From contig NZ_CBDDJA010000002.1 of assembly GCF_965229315.1 (NCBI RefSeq), positions 62,001 to 126,000 on the forward strand: a DNA stretch of 64,000 bases, in the 5' to 3' direction. Source of the stretch: Pelomonas sp965229315 (GTDB taxonomy: Bacteria; Pseudomonadota; Gammaproteobacteria; Burkholderiales; Burkholderiaceae_C). The notes below the pieces were generated by a model. That model saw nothing but the letters and a program-made list of their open reading frames with translations, searched no databases and had not been told where the DNA came from. The translations under genes and the position numbers were made by a program. The first letter of the stretch is position 1; the number at the start of each line of letters is the position of its first letter. Below are positions 1-7,519 of the stretch, in pieces.

Positions 1-230
1 AGGCGTCGAGATTGCTCAACTGGTATTAAACCGGCTTGAGACTGCTGCAACCTCTTGAATACCACTCTGCAAACACCACTGACAGACGTCACCGGTGGAA
101 ACCCGCGTGCGTGGTGAGCAAACGTTTCAGTTCAACGGCGCCCGCGTCGTTTTTCATGGGGAAAAGCCTGCGGCGAGGCCGTGCTTAGGGTTTGTGCGGC
201 TGAGCCGCGACGGGTCGCCATGCACAATCA

Positions 231-244
231 TGAAAGCGCTTTCA
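231..244. promoter_or_regulatory. LacI-family-type operator palindrome
   Basis: The 14-bp sequence TGAAAGCGCTTTCA is a perfect inverted repeat with the central CG typical of LacI/GalR-family operators and of cre-type sites. It lies 6 bp before the ATG at 251 of the sugar-binding protein, so a bound repressor would block transcription start or elongation. That the locus is controlled by a LacI-type sugar regulator is inferred; no such regulator gene is in the window. Confidence 0.6.
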
Positions 245-250
245 AACACG

Positions 251-1546
251 ATGCAACGTCTTTCGCCACCGCCCACCTCCCGCCGTCACGTGCTGGCAAA
301 TTCGCTTGCCGCGGCACTGGTATCAGCCACCGGCCCTGCCGCGGCGCTGGCGGCGGGGCCGGAGCGCCGGCTGACGGTCGCCGCCTTCCCGCTGGTCGAC
401 GTGATTGCCAAGGACGTGCTGAAAACCTGGGCGCAGCGCCATCCGGAGGTGCGCGCCGAGGTCATCAGCCGCCAGTACGACGACCACCACACGGCGATGA
501 CGACGGCGCTGTCCACGTCCGGCCATCTGCCCGACGTCATCGCACTGGAGGCCAGCTACCTCGGCCGCTTCTCGCTCGGAACCGGGCTGGAGGACTTGTC
601 GGCACCTGCCTTCGATGCGGAGCGCTTGCGGGACCGTTTCGTGCCGTTCGCCTTCCAGACCGCACGCAACCGCGAGGGCCGCGTCGTCGCGATGCCGACG
701 GACATCGGGCCGGGCTCGCTGTTCTATCGTGCCGATCTCCTCGCCCAGGCCGGCCTGACGGAGGCGGACCTGACGCGCTCCTGGGAGGACTACGTCGAGG
801 CCGGCGCCCAGCTCAAGGCGCGGACGGGGGCCTACCTGATCGGCGACGTGCGGCTGCTCAAGGACATCGTCGTGCGCGCCGGCACGCCGGCGGGCGAGGG
901 CCAGTTCTTCGACAACCAGGGGCGGGCGCAGGTCACGTCGCCGCGCTTCGTGCGTGCGTTCGAGCTGGCGCGCAAGGTGCGCCGGCAGGGGCTGGATGCG
1001 CGTGTGGAGGTCTGGTTCAACGACTGGGCCGAGATGCTCAAGCGCGGCCGCCTAGCCACCGAGATCTCCGGCTGCTGGATGGCCGGCCAGATGGCCAACT
1101 GGGTGGCGCCCGGCACCGCCGGCAAGTGGCGTGTGGCGCAGCTGCCCGAGAACGCCTATTGCTCCTATGGCGGCACCTACTACGCCATCCCGCGCCGCTC
1201 CGCACCCGAGCGCAAGCAGCTCGCCTGGCAGCTCATCCAGGAGCTGACGCTGGACCGCCAGCGCCAGCTCGAGGCCTTCCAGTCGCAGGACGCCTTCCCG
1301 GCGCTGCTGGCGGCGCAGGAAGGCCCGTTCTTCGACCAGCCCGTGCCCTTCCTCGGCGGCCAGAAGGCCCGCGCGCTGTGGCGTGACGCGGCGCGGCGCA
1401 TCCCGGTCGTGCGCATGCACAAGCAGCAGAAGTTCGCCGACGAGGTCGTCAACGGCGAGCTGGACAACGTGCTGGAGTACGGCAAGCCGATTGCGCGTGC
1501 GTTGGAAGATGCGCAGGCGCTGCTGGTGCATCGGGCGAATCGGTGA
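251..1546 (+). CDS. Carbohydrate ABC transporter substrate-binding protein
   Basis: Periplasmic sugar-binding lipid-free receptor of a family 1 (MalE-like) carbohydrate importer, 431 aa. The N-terminus has a twin-arginine type signal (R11-R12 in TSRRHVLA, then an Ala-rich hydrophobic stretch, likely cleavage near residue 35), so export by Tat is probable. The rest is a typical solute-binding fold of the usual length. In-frame starts also exist at 230 (ATG) and 95 (GTG); 251 is preferred because the operator palindrome at 231-244 would otherwise be coding and because 251 gives a compact Tat signal, but no clear Shine-Dalgarno supports any of them. Two permeases and two glucosidases follow on the same strand, so the ligand is probably a beta-gluco-oligosaccharide. 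The substrate is inferred from context only. Confidence 0.85.
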   Translation: MQRLSPPPTSRRHVLANSLAAALVSATGPAAALAAGPERRLTVAAFPLVDVIAKDVLKTWAQRHPEVRAEVISRQYDDHHTAMTTALSTSGHLPDVIALEASYLGRFSLGTGLEDLSAPAFDAERLRDRFVPFAFQTARNREGRVVAMPTDIGPGSLFYRADLLAQAGLTEADLTRSWEDYVEAGAQLKARTGAYLIGDVRLLKDIVVRAGTPAGEGQFFDNQGRAQVTSPRFVRAFELARKVRRQGLDARVEVWFNDWAEMLKRGRLATEISGCWMAGQMANWVAPGTAGKWRVAQLPENAYCSYGGTYYAIPRRSAPERKQLAWQLIQELTLDRQRQLEAFQSQDAFPALLAAQEGPFFDQPVPFLGGQKARALWRDAARRIPVVRMHKQQKFADEVVNGELDNVLEYGKPIARALEDAQALLVHRANR

Positions 1547-1611
1547 TGGTGGGCTCATTTCCCGCACTCCATGGGTTGCTTTGGCTGCGAGCCTTTCGAC
1601 TCGTTGCACCG

Positions 1612-1680
1612 TGCCGGGAGTTCGCCCCGGCGGGCGACCTACTTTTTGAGCGACCAAAAAGTAGGCAAAAAGTCGCCCCC
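1612..1680 (+). repeat. Hairpin repeat, left copy
   Basis: Contains TTCGCCCCGGCGGGCGACCT followed by a perfect hairpin: CCTACTTTTT (1638-1647), an 8-nt loop and AAAAAGTAGG (1656-1665). An outer stem GGGCGAC/GTCGCCC (1632-1638, 1672-1678) can also form. The same core recurs inverted at 1925-1993. Inference: one end of a non-autonomous repeat element. Confidence 0.7.
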
Positions 1681-1924
1681 CGACCCGCCCGGCCCTTCAG
1701 GCTGCCCTGCGCTGCTCAGGCCTTGAGGGCCCGCGCAAAACTCGCTCCGCTACGCTGCGCTCAAACAGTTGCGCGGAGTCAGTTCTTGAAGCGTGCTGCG
1801 CACGCGCCCTCCAGTCCTTGCGCTGCTCGGCGGGCTCAAGGGGGGGCAGCAGGAACAGCCGCGACCGAATGGCTGCTGCGTTTGGCTGTTGGCTGTTTCG
1901 GCTGTTGGGCGGTTTTGCAGGGGC

Positions 1925-1993
1925 CGCTCTTTGCCTACTTTCTGGCGGGCCAGAAAGTAGGTCGCCCGCCGGGGCGAATTGCCGGCATGGACC
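1925..1993 (-). repeat. Hairpin repeat, right inverted copy
   Basis: Read on the minus strand this matches the left copy through TTCGCCCCGGCGGGCGACCT. Its hairpin is CCTACTTTCTGG (1934-1945), loop CGGG and CCAGAAAGTAGG (1950-1961). The stem sequence differs from the left copy but pairs perfectly, so the structure is conserved. Confidence 0.7.
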
Positions 1994-2051
1994 GTGCCAC
2001 CAAGCCGACCTCACGACAACCACACCGCGCGGACTGCCAAGAGGCCCACGC

Positions 2052-2948
2052 ATGACCCCGCGCATCCCCAACCGCTGGGCGCCCTACATCCTGATCAGCC
2101 CCTTCCTGATCCTGTTCGCCGTGTTCGGCCTCTTCCCGCTGCTGTTCTCGCTCTACCTGGCCTTCCAGAGCTGGGAGCCGACCAGCGGCATCGCGTCCAT
2201 GCAGTTCGTGGGCCTGGACAACTTCGTCTTCGCGCTGACCGACGGCTGGTTCTGGAAGTCGCTCTACAACACGCTGTGGCTGGCGTTCGCGTCTGGCGTG
2301 CCTCAGCACCTGGTCGCGCTGCCGCTGGCGGTTTTCCTGCACCAGGCGCTGGGCCGCTGGCGCGGGCTGTTGTCGGGCGCCTACTTCCTGCCCTATATCA
2401 CGTCCACCGTCGCCATCGCGATGCTGTTCGGCTCGCTGTTCTCCACCGACTACGGGCTGGTCAACCAGGCGCTGCACGCGCTGTTCGGCACCGAGCACAT
2501 CAACTGGATGCGCTCGCCCCAGGCCATCAAGCCGGCCGTGGCCATCGTCGTGTTCTGGCGCTACGTGGGCTTCAACCTCGTGCTGTACCTCGCCGCGTTG
2601 CAGACCCTCCCGAACGATCTCTACCAGGCCGCCAAGCTCGATGGCGCGAACGCCTGGCAGCAGTTCTGGCGCATCACGCTGCCGGGGCTGCGGCCCATGA
2701 TCCTGTTCGGCGTGACGCTGTCCGTCATCGGCGGCCTGCAGCTGTTCGAGGAGCCCTTCATCCTGACCAACGGCAAGGGCGGCGCCGACCAGGCGGCGAT
2801 GACCGTGGGCATCTACCTGTACCGGCTGGCCTTCGACTTCAGCGACTTCGGCGGCGCCAGCGCGCTGGCGTGGATCATGTTCGGCGTCATCGCGCTGCTG
2901 ACCTGGCTGACCAACCGGGCCTTCGCCGAGCGGAGGGCCGCGGCATGA
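2052..2948 (+). CDS. Carbohydrate ABC transporter permease, MalF/UgpA type
   Basis: Inner-membrane subunit of the sugar importer, 298 aa. It opens with a hydrophobic helix (YILISPFLILFAVFGLFPLL) and has about six membrane segments. The EAA loop that docks on the ATPase is visible at about residues 191-211 (QAAKLDGANAWQQFWRITLP). The ATG at 2052 is chosen because it begins at the first membrane segment; longer frames run back into the non-coding repeat. It overlaps the next permease by ATGA (2945-2948), so the two halves are translationally coupled. The ATPase is not adjacent; the MalK-like gene at 10623-11684 is the likely partner. Confidence 0.93.
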   Translation: MTPRIPNRWAPYILISPFLILFAVFGLFPLLFSLYLAFQSWEPTSGIASMQFVGLDNFVFALTDGWFWKSLYNTLWLAFASGVPQHLVALPLAVFLHQALGRWRGLLSGAYFLPYITSTVAIAMLFGSLFSTDYGLVNQALHALFGTEHINWMRSPQAIKPAVAIVVFWRYVGFNLVLYLAALQTLPNDLYQAAKLDGANAWQQFWRITLPGLRPMILFGVTLSVIGGLQLFEEPFILTNGKGGADQAAMTVGIYLYRLAFDFSDFGGASALAWIMFGVIALLTWLTNRAFAERRAAA

Positions 2949-3766
2949 CGAAGACGCTGCCCAAGCTCGCGGCCTACGCCATCGTCGGTGTCGGTGCGCT
3001 CATCATGCTGGCGCCGTTCTACTTCATGTTCGTGTTCGCGACGCAGTCGCGCACCGACATCTTCAACGTGCCGCCGCCGCTGTGGTTCAGCGGCGAGCTG
3101 CTGAACAACCTCAAGGTGCTGACGACGCGCTTGCCGTTCTGGAAGAACGTGGGCTGGAGCCTGTACGTGGGCCTGATGTCCACGGCGCTGACGCTGCTGT
3201 TCTGCTCCATGGCCGGCTACGCCTTCGCGATGCTGGAGTTCCGCTTCAAGAAGCCGCTGTTCGCGCTGGTGCTGGGCACGCTGATGGTGCCGGCCTTCAT
3301 GAACATGATCCCGACCTTCATGGTGATGGACGCGCTGGGCTGGATCGACACGCACCGCGCGCTGTACGTGCCCGGCGCGGCCAGCGCGTTCGGCATCTTC
3401 CTGATGCGCCAGTTCGCCGCCAGCACCGTGCCGCACGAGCTGTTGAACGCCGCGCGCATCGACGGCGCCAGCGAACTGGGTATCTACTGGCGCATCGCGC
3501 TGCCACTGATGAAGCCGGCGCTCGGCACGCTGGGCCTCATCACCTTCATCAGCTCGTGGAACAACTTCATGAACCCGCTGATCGTCATGCGCACGGCCGA
3601 GAACTACACGCTGCCGCTGGCGCTGCGCAGCCTGTTCAGCACCACCAGCACGGAGTGGGGCGCGCTGATGGCCGGCTCGGCCATCGCCACGCTGCCGCTG
3701 CTCGTGCTCTTCGTCGTGTCGTCGCGTCAGCTCATCGCGGGCCTCACGGCCGGCGCCGTCAAATAA
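2945..3766 (+). CDS. Carbohydrate ABC transporter permease, MalG/UgpE type
   Basis: Second inner-membrane subunit of the same importer, 273 aa. It has an N-terminal membrane helix, a periplasmic loop and further helices, with the EAA loop at about 165-190 (LNAARIDGASELGIYWRIALP). The family normally pairs with a MalF-type subunit, here encoded immediately upstream with a 4-nt overlap. The GH1 gene starts 11 bp downstream, so uptake and hydrolysis of the sugar are probably co-transcribed. Confidence 0.93.
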   Translation: MTKTLPKLAAYAIVGVGALIMLAPFYFMFVFATQSRTDIFNVPPPLWFSGELLNNLKVLTTRLPFWKNVGWSLYVGLMSTALTLLFCSMAGYAFAMLEFRFKKPLFALVLGTLMVPAFMNMIPTFMVMDALGWIDTHRALYVPGAASAFGIFLMRQFAASTVPHELLNAARIDGASELGIYWRIALPLMKPALGTLGLITFISSWNNFMNPLIVMRTAENYTLPLALRSLFSTTSTEWGALMAGSAIATLPLLVLFVVSSRQLIAGLTAGAVK

Positions 3767-3777
3767 GAACACCGCCC

Positions 3778-5115
3778 ATGTCATCCCATCTCCTGCACCG
3801 ACAGTTCCCGCCATCCTTCGTCTGGGGCGTCGCCACCAGCAGCTTCCAGATCGAGGGTGCGCCCCACGCAGACGGCAAGGGCGAGTCCATCTGGGACCGG
3901 TTCTGCAGGCAGCCCGGCGCCATCGCCGACGCCAGCAACGGGGACATCGCCTGCGACCACTTCCACCGGCTGGACAGCGATCTCGACCTCATCGCGTCGC
4001 TGGGCGTCAACTGCTACCGCTTCTCCATCGCCTGGCCGCGCGTGCAGGCGCTGGGCCATGGCGACTTCAACCCCAAGGGCCTGAACTTCTACGAGCGGCT
4101 GGTGGATGGCCTTCTACGCCGCGGCATCCAGGCCTTCGCGACGCTGAACCACTGGGACCTGCCGCAAGGCCTGCAGGACCGCGGCGGCTGGAACGACCGC
4201 GACACGGTGCACCGCTTCGTCGACTACGCCCGCCACGTGCAGGCGCGCCTGGGCGACCGGCTGGACGGCCTGACGACGCACAACGAACCGTGGGTGGTGG
4301 CCGTGCTGGGCCACGAGCAGGGCAGCTTCGCGCCCGGCATCAAGAGCCGCAGGACGGCCATGCAGGTCTGCCACCACCTGCTGCTCAGCCACGGCCTGGC
4401 GATGCAGGCACTGCGGGCGGATGGCGCCACGGCCGAACTGGGCATCGTGCTGAACCTCACGTCCAGCGTGCCCGCCACCGCCATGCCTGCCGACATCGCC
4501 GCCGCGCAGAGGGCCGACGCGCGCAGCCGCCGCTGGTACGCCGACCCGCTCTTCAAGGGCTGCTATCCCGAGGAGGTGCTGGCCGAACTGGGCGCCGACG
4601 CGCCCGTGGTGCAGCCGGGCGACATGGGATCCATAGCGCAGCCGATGGACTACCTGGGCGTCAACTACTACACCCGCACCGTCATCTCAGCAGGCGGCGA
4701 GGCATGGGACGCCAAGGGCCGCGGCCTGCCCGTGTCCGACATGGACTGGGAGATCTACCCCCAGGGCCTGGCCGACCTGCTCGTGCTGCTGCACCGCGAC
4801 TATCCCGGCCTGCCGCCCGTCTACGTCACCGAGAACGGCGGCGCCTTCAAGGACCAGGCCGTGGTCAACGGCCGCGTGCAGGACGACGACCGCATCGATT
4901 ACCTGCGCGGCCACATCGCCGCCGTGGCCAGTGCCATGCAGCAGGGCGTGCCCATGGCCGGCTACATGGTCTGGAGCCTGATGGACAACTTCGAATGGGC
5001 CAGTGGCTACCTGAAGCGTTTCGGCATCGTGCATGTCGACTACGACACCCAGGTCCGCACCCCCAAGGCCAGCGCCGACTGGTACCGCGACTTCCTGAAG
5101 GACTGGCGCGGCTGA
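3778..5115 (+). CDS. GH1 family beta-glucosidase
   Basis: Cytoplasmic retaining beta-glucosidase of glycoside hydrolase family 1, 445 aa, the normal family length. It opens with the family signature FPPSFVWGVATSSFQIEGA. The acid/base is E170 in THNEPW and the nucleophile is E352 in VTENGG; both are intact. No signal peptide is seen, so it should split oligosaccharides after import by the ABC transporter just upstream. The start at 3778 follows the permease stop by 11 bp; a longer frame reaching back to 3082 is antisense-like filler over the permease. Activity on beta-1,3- or beta-1,4-linked glucosides is inferred from the neighbouring GH16 enzyme. Confidence 0.95.
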   Translation: MSSHLLHRQFPPSFVWGVATSSFQIEGAPHADGKGESIWDRFCRQPGAIADASNGDIACDHFHRLDSDLDLIASLGVNCYRFSIAWPRVQALGHGDFNPKGLNFYERLVDGLLRRGIQAFATLNHWDLPQGLQDRGGWNDRDTVHRFVDYARHVQARLGDRLDGLTTHNEPWVVAVLGHEQGSFAPGIKSRRTAMQVCHHLLLSHGLAMQALRADGATAELGIVLNLTSSVPATAMPADIAAAQRADARSRRWYADPLFKGCYPEEVLAELGADAPVVQPGDMGSIAQPMDYLGVNYYTRTVISAGGEAWDAKGRGLPVSDMDWEIYPQGLADLLVLLHRDYPGLPPVYVTENGGAFKDQAVVNGRVQDDDRIDYLRGHIAAVASAMQQGVPMAGYMVWSLMDNFEWASGYLKRFGIVHVDYDTQVRTPKASADWYRDFLKDWRG

Positions 5116-5154
5116 TCTTTCAGAGCCTTCAGAGCCAACACAACGGAGACAACG

Positions 5155-6048
5155 ATGAACGCCATCACACCGGCGCCGCGCCACTGGCGCCAGCTGCTGC
5201 CTACCCTCGCCATTGCGCTGACTGCGTGTGGCGGCGGTACCGTCACCGCCGCACCCGCGTCGGCACCTGCCGCCGTACCAGCGCCCCCGAGCAACTGGAC
5301 CCTGGTCTGGAGCGACGAGTTCAACGGCGCCGCCGGCACCGTGCCGAATGCCGCGAACTGGACCTATGACCTCGGCAACAAGGAAGCCGATGGCTGGGGC
5401 AACCACGAGTTCCAGTACTACACGGCCGACGCGCGCAACGCGCAGATGGACGGCGCCGGACTGCTGGTCATCACGGCCGAGAAGGCCGCCAACCCCGGCC
5501 CGTGCTGGAACGGTGCGCCGTGCGGCTACACGTCGGCCCGCATCCACACCGGCAACAAGGTCAGCTTCACCTACGGCAAGGTCGAGGCGCGCATGAAGCT
5601 GCCCTCGGGCCAGGGCATCTGGCCGGCGTTCTGGGCGCTGGGCGCGGACCTCGCCACGGCGGGTTGGCCGAAGTCGGGCGAGATCGACATCATGGAGTTC
5701 GTCGGCAAGACGCCGAACACGACCTACGGCACGCTGCACGGCCCGGGCTATTCGGGCGCGCAGGGCATCGGCAAGCCGCGTGAGTTTGGCGGGCCCGTGG
5801 CCAACGACTTCCACACCTACACCGTCATCAAGCGGCCCAACGAAATCGTCTGGCAGGTCGACGGTGTCGAGTTCCACCGCCTGACGCCCGCGTCGCTGCC
5901 GGCCGGTGGCACCTGGGTCTTCGAGAAGCCCTATTTCGTCATCCTCAACCTGGCCGTCGGCGGCGACTGGCCCGGCGCGCCGGATGCGACCACCGCGTTC
6001 CCGGCGCAGATGAAGGTGGACTGGGTGCGTATCTACAAGGAAAACTGA
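5155..6048 (+). CDS. GH16 family beta-glucanase lipoprotein
   Basis: Secreted endo-beta-glucanase (laminarinase/lichenase type), 297 aa. The N-terminus has a hydrophobic segment and a lipobox ending at C25 (LTAC), so it is probably a surface or periplasmic lipoprotein. A low-complexity Ala/Pro linker precedes the catalytic beta-jelly-roll, which starts at WTLVWSDEFNG. The GH16 signature GEIDIMEF carries E176 (nucleophile), D178 and E181 (acid/base). It would cut beta-1,3-glucan outside the cell to feed the importer and GH1 enzyme upstream. The gene has a GGAGA-type ribosome site (CGGAGACAACG) before the ATG and lies 39 bp after GH1. Confidence 0.93.
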   Translation: MNAITPAPRHWRQLLPTLAIALTACGGGTVTAAPASAPAAVPAPPSNWTLVWSDEFNGAAGTVPNAANWTYDLGNKEADGWGNHEFQYYTADARNAQMDGAGLLVITAEKAANPGPCWNGAPCGYTSARIHTGNKVSFTYGKVEARMKLPSGQGIWPAFWALGADLATAGWPKSGEIDIMEFVGKTPNTTYGTLHGPGYSGAQGIGKPREFGGPVANDFHTYTVIKRPNEIVWQVDGVEFHRLTPASLPAGGTWVFEKPYFVILNLAVGGDWPGAPDATTAFPAQMKVDWVRIYKEN

Positions 6049-6088
6049 AGCCGCCAAACTGACGCCATCCAACGGCGCCACAAAAGAC

Positions 6089-6112
6089 ATCGGGCCGCGC
6101 AAGCGGCCCGAT
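6089..6112. terminator. Terminator between convergent genes
   Basis: A perfect 10-bp stem ATCGGGCCGC/GCGGCCCGAT around a GCAA loop. On the minus strand it is followed by GTCTTTTG, which makes it a better terminator for the PEP-CTERM gene, though it can also end the GH16 transcript. Confidence 0.65.
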
Positions 6113-6142
6113 TCGCGTCAGGCGGCACGAGGCCGCGATGAC

Positions 6143-6712
6143 TCAGACGTTGGCTTGACGACGGCGCAGCGCGCCGATACCCGCCAGGCCCGCAACCAGC
6201 ATCAGATAGGTGCTCGGTTCAGGCACGGCCGTGACGGCCAGGCTGCCGTTGACGGTTTGCACCGCGATGTCCAGCGACTGGCTGTTCAGGAACAGCGTGT
6301 CCGAAAAGGTCAGCGCGCTGGTGCCAACGCCGATCGCATTCAGGTGGATCGTGGCCAGCGTGCCGCTGCCGCTGACACCGGCGATCGGGCCGATCAGCGT
6401 GTTGAACACATAGGAGATCGTGCCGGCGCTGTTGTCGATGCTGCCGCCGTCGGAGAACGTCGTGCCGCCCGTGCCCAGGAAGCTGCCCTCGGTGACGCTG
6501 GTGACCTGGAACAGGCTCGGGTCGAACGAGACCGAGAACTGGTAGGTGGACAGGTCCGAGATGCCAGTGATCAGGACCCGCACGTCAACACCGTTGCCCT
6601 GCTGGACCGGGTTGGATGCGGCCGCGAAGGTCAGGTCGGCAGCCAGCGCCGGAGCGGCGAAGGCGCTCAACGCCAGCAAAGCGGAACAAAAACGAGCCTT
6701 GTTCAAGGGCAT
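6143..6712 (-). CDS. PEP-CTERM protein with cohesin-like domain
   Basis: Exported protein of 189 aa. Signal peptide at 1-24, then a single domain (about 26-160) with the cohesin pattern: early strand rich in Val, DLSTYQFSVSFDPSLFQV, a glycine turn region and a final TFSDTLFLNSQ-like strand. The C-terminus is a textbook PEP-CTERM sorting signal (163-189: VPEPSTY, a hydrophobic helix, then RRR), processed in known systems by an exosortase and linked to surface or matrix display. A dockerin-bearing protease is encoded nearby at 7520-10528, suggesting that this protein is its anchor. That pairing is inference; cohesin-like domains also occur in PEP-CTERM proteins with unknown partners. Confidence 0.8.
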   Translation of the reverse strand: MPLNKARFCSALLALSAFAAPALAADLTFAAASNPVQQGNGVDVRVLITGISDLSTYQFSVSFDPSLFQVTSVTEGSFLGTGGTTFSDGGSIDNSAGTISYVFNTLIGPIAGVSGSGTLATIHLNAIGVGTSALTFSDTLFLNSQSLDIAVQTVNGSLAVTAVPEPSTYLMLVAGLAGIGALRRRQANV

Positions 6713-6845
6713 GACGGAACTCCTCGAAAGTTTTTGCAGGTGATCCCTGCGCCGCCGGCACAGACGCCCTCAGCGTCAGTGGCGTGCCGGATGTTTCTTG
6801 CGTAGCCGCAGACTAGCCGCTAGGAGAGGGTCTCGACATGAGGGT

Positions 6846-7349
6846 TTATCGCGGCGTCGCTCGAAAACCGCAATCTTCCCCCTTAGCTTGGGGGGTGTCG
6901 ACGGCGATCCGCCGTGCCGCCGCGTCGATGGCCTGCACCAGTTCCGTCAGCGACGCGGGCGCCATCTCACCGCGGCTGAACACCTGCTTGGCGCTGCCGT
7001 CCGCATACTCGGCGCGCAGCGTCAGCCAGGGGCCATCCTGCACTTGCGGGTCGGCGATTTCAGCGTCCAGCTGCAGGAAACCGCCGGTCGTCGCCAGACG
7101 CGCCAATTCCTCGAATGTCTCTATGGAAACGCGGCCCTCGCACAAGCTGTCGGCCGTGCCGAGGCGCGCCTTGCCGACGGTCGCCACCTGGGCGCTCCCG
7201 TCGGCATGAAATGCCAGCCGAGAGCCGCTCAGGCAGCCATTGCAATCGCGTTCCAGCGTGATCGTTTTCAGGGCCGGCATGGGGCCTCCATAAGCGGCTT
7301 CTAGGGCCAGTGCAAGCACCAGAGCGAAGGGGGTCTTCAGGCTGAACAT
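6846..7349 (-). CDS. Exported DUF6438-like protein
   Basis: Small secreted protein of 167 aa with a signal peptide (about 1-20, MFSLKTPFALVLALALEAA). The mature part begins ITLERDCNGC, then a short beta-rich domain with DGSAQV and later WLTLRAEYADGS, which resembles the DUF6438 family of unknown function. The start at 7349 is chosen because it opens the signal peptide; an upstream extension to 7484 is not signal-like. It lies between the cohesin-like gene and the dockerin protease, divergent from the latter. The family assignment is by eye and tentative. Confidence 0.6.
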   Translation of the reverse strand: MFSLKTPFALVLALALEAAYGGPMPALKTITLERDCNGCLSGSRLAFHADGSAQVATVGKARLGTADSLCEGRVSIETFEELARLATTGGFLQLDAEIADPQVQDGPWLTLRAEYADGSAKQVFSRGEMAPASLTELVQAIDAAARRIAVDTPQAKGEDCGFRATPR

Positions 7350-7519
7350 CGCGTAATCCCGGTCGTTGCGCCCGGACGGGTGACATACATTTTCCCGGTC
7401 CGTTCGTGAGGAAGTGCTGGGAAATTTCCGTCCACGCCCCTTGTTTTTCCTCACGGACAAGAACAGCGAAGACGCTCTGTGCATCGTGGACGATGCGCGG
7501 AGCTTACGAGGGATATCTG

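Larger units (their letters stand above)
1547..2051. other. Gene-free spacer with hairpin-flanked repeat element
   Basis: This 505-bp gap separates the binding protein from its permeases. I see no convincing gene in it. It holds two oppositely oriented copies of a hairpin repeat (1612-1680 and 1925-1993) around about 240 bp whose composition resembles non-coding repeats of Comamonadaceae. Open frames that cross it have repeat-derived, non-protein-like sequence. Confidence 0.6.

Noticed and set aside
1543..2055. Protein-coding gene in the spacer after the binding protein
   Set aside because: Its frame is dictated by the inverted hairpin repeats and shows no protein-like conservation.
3082..3777. 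N-terminal extension of the GH1 gene
   Set aside because: It would overlap the MalG-type permease in another frame, and GH1 enzymes begin near the FPPSFVWG motif.
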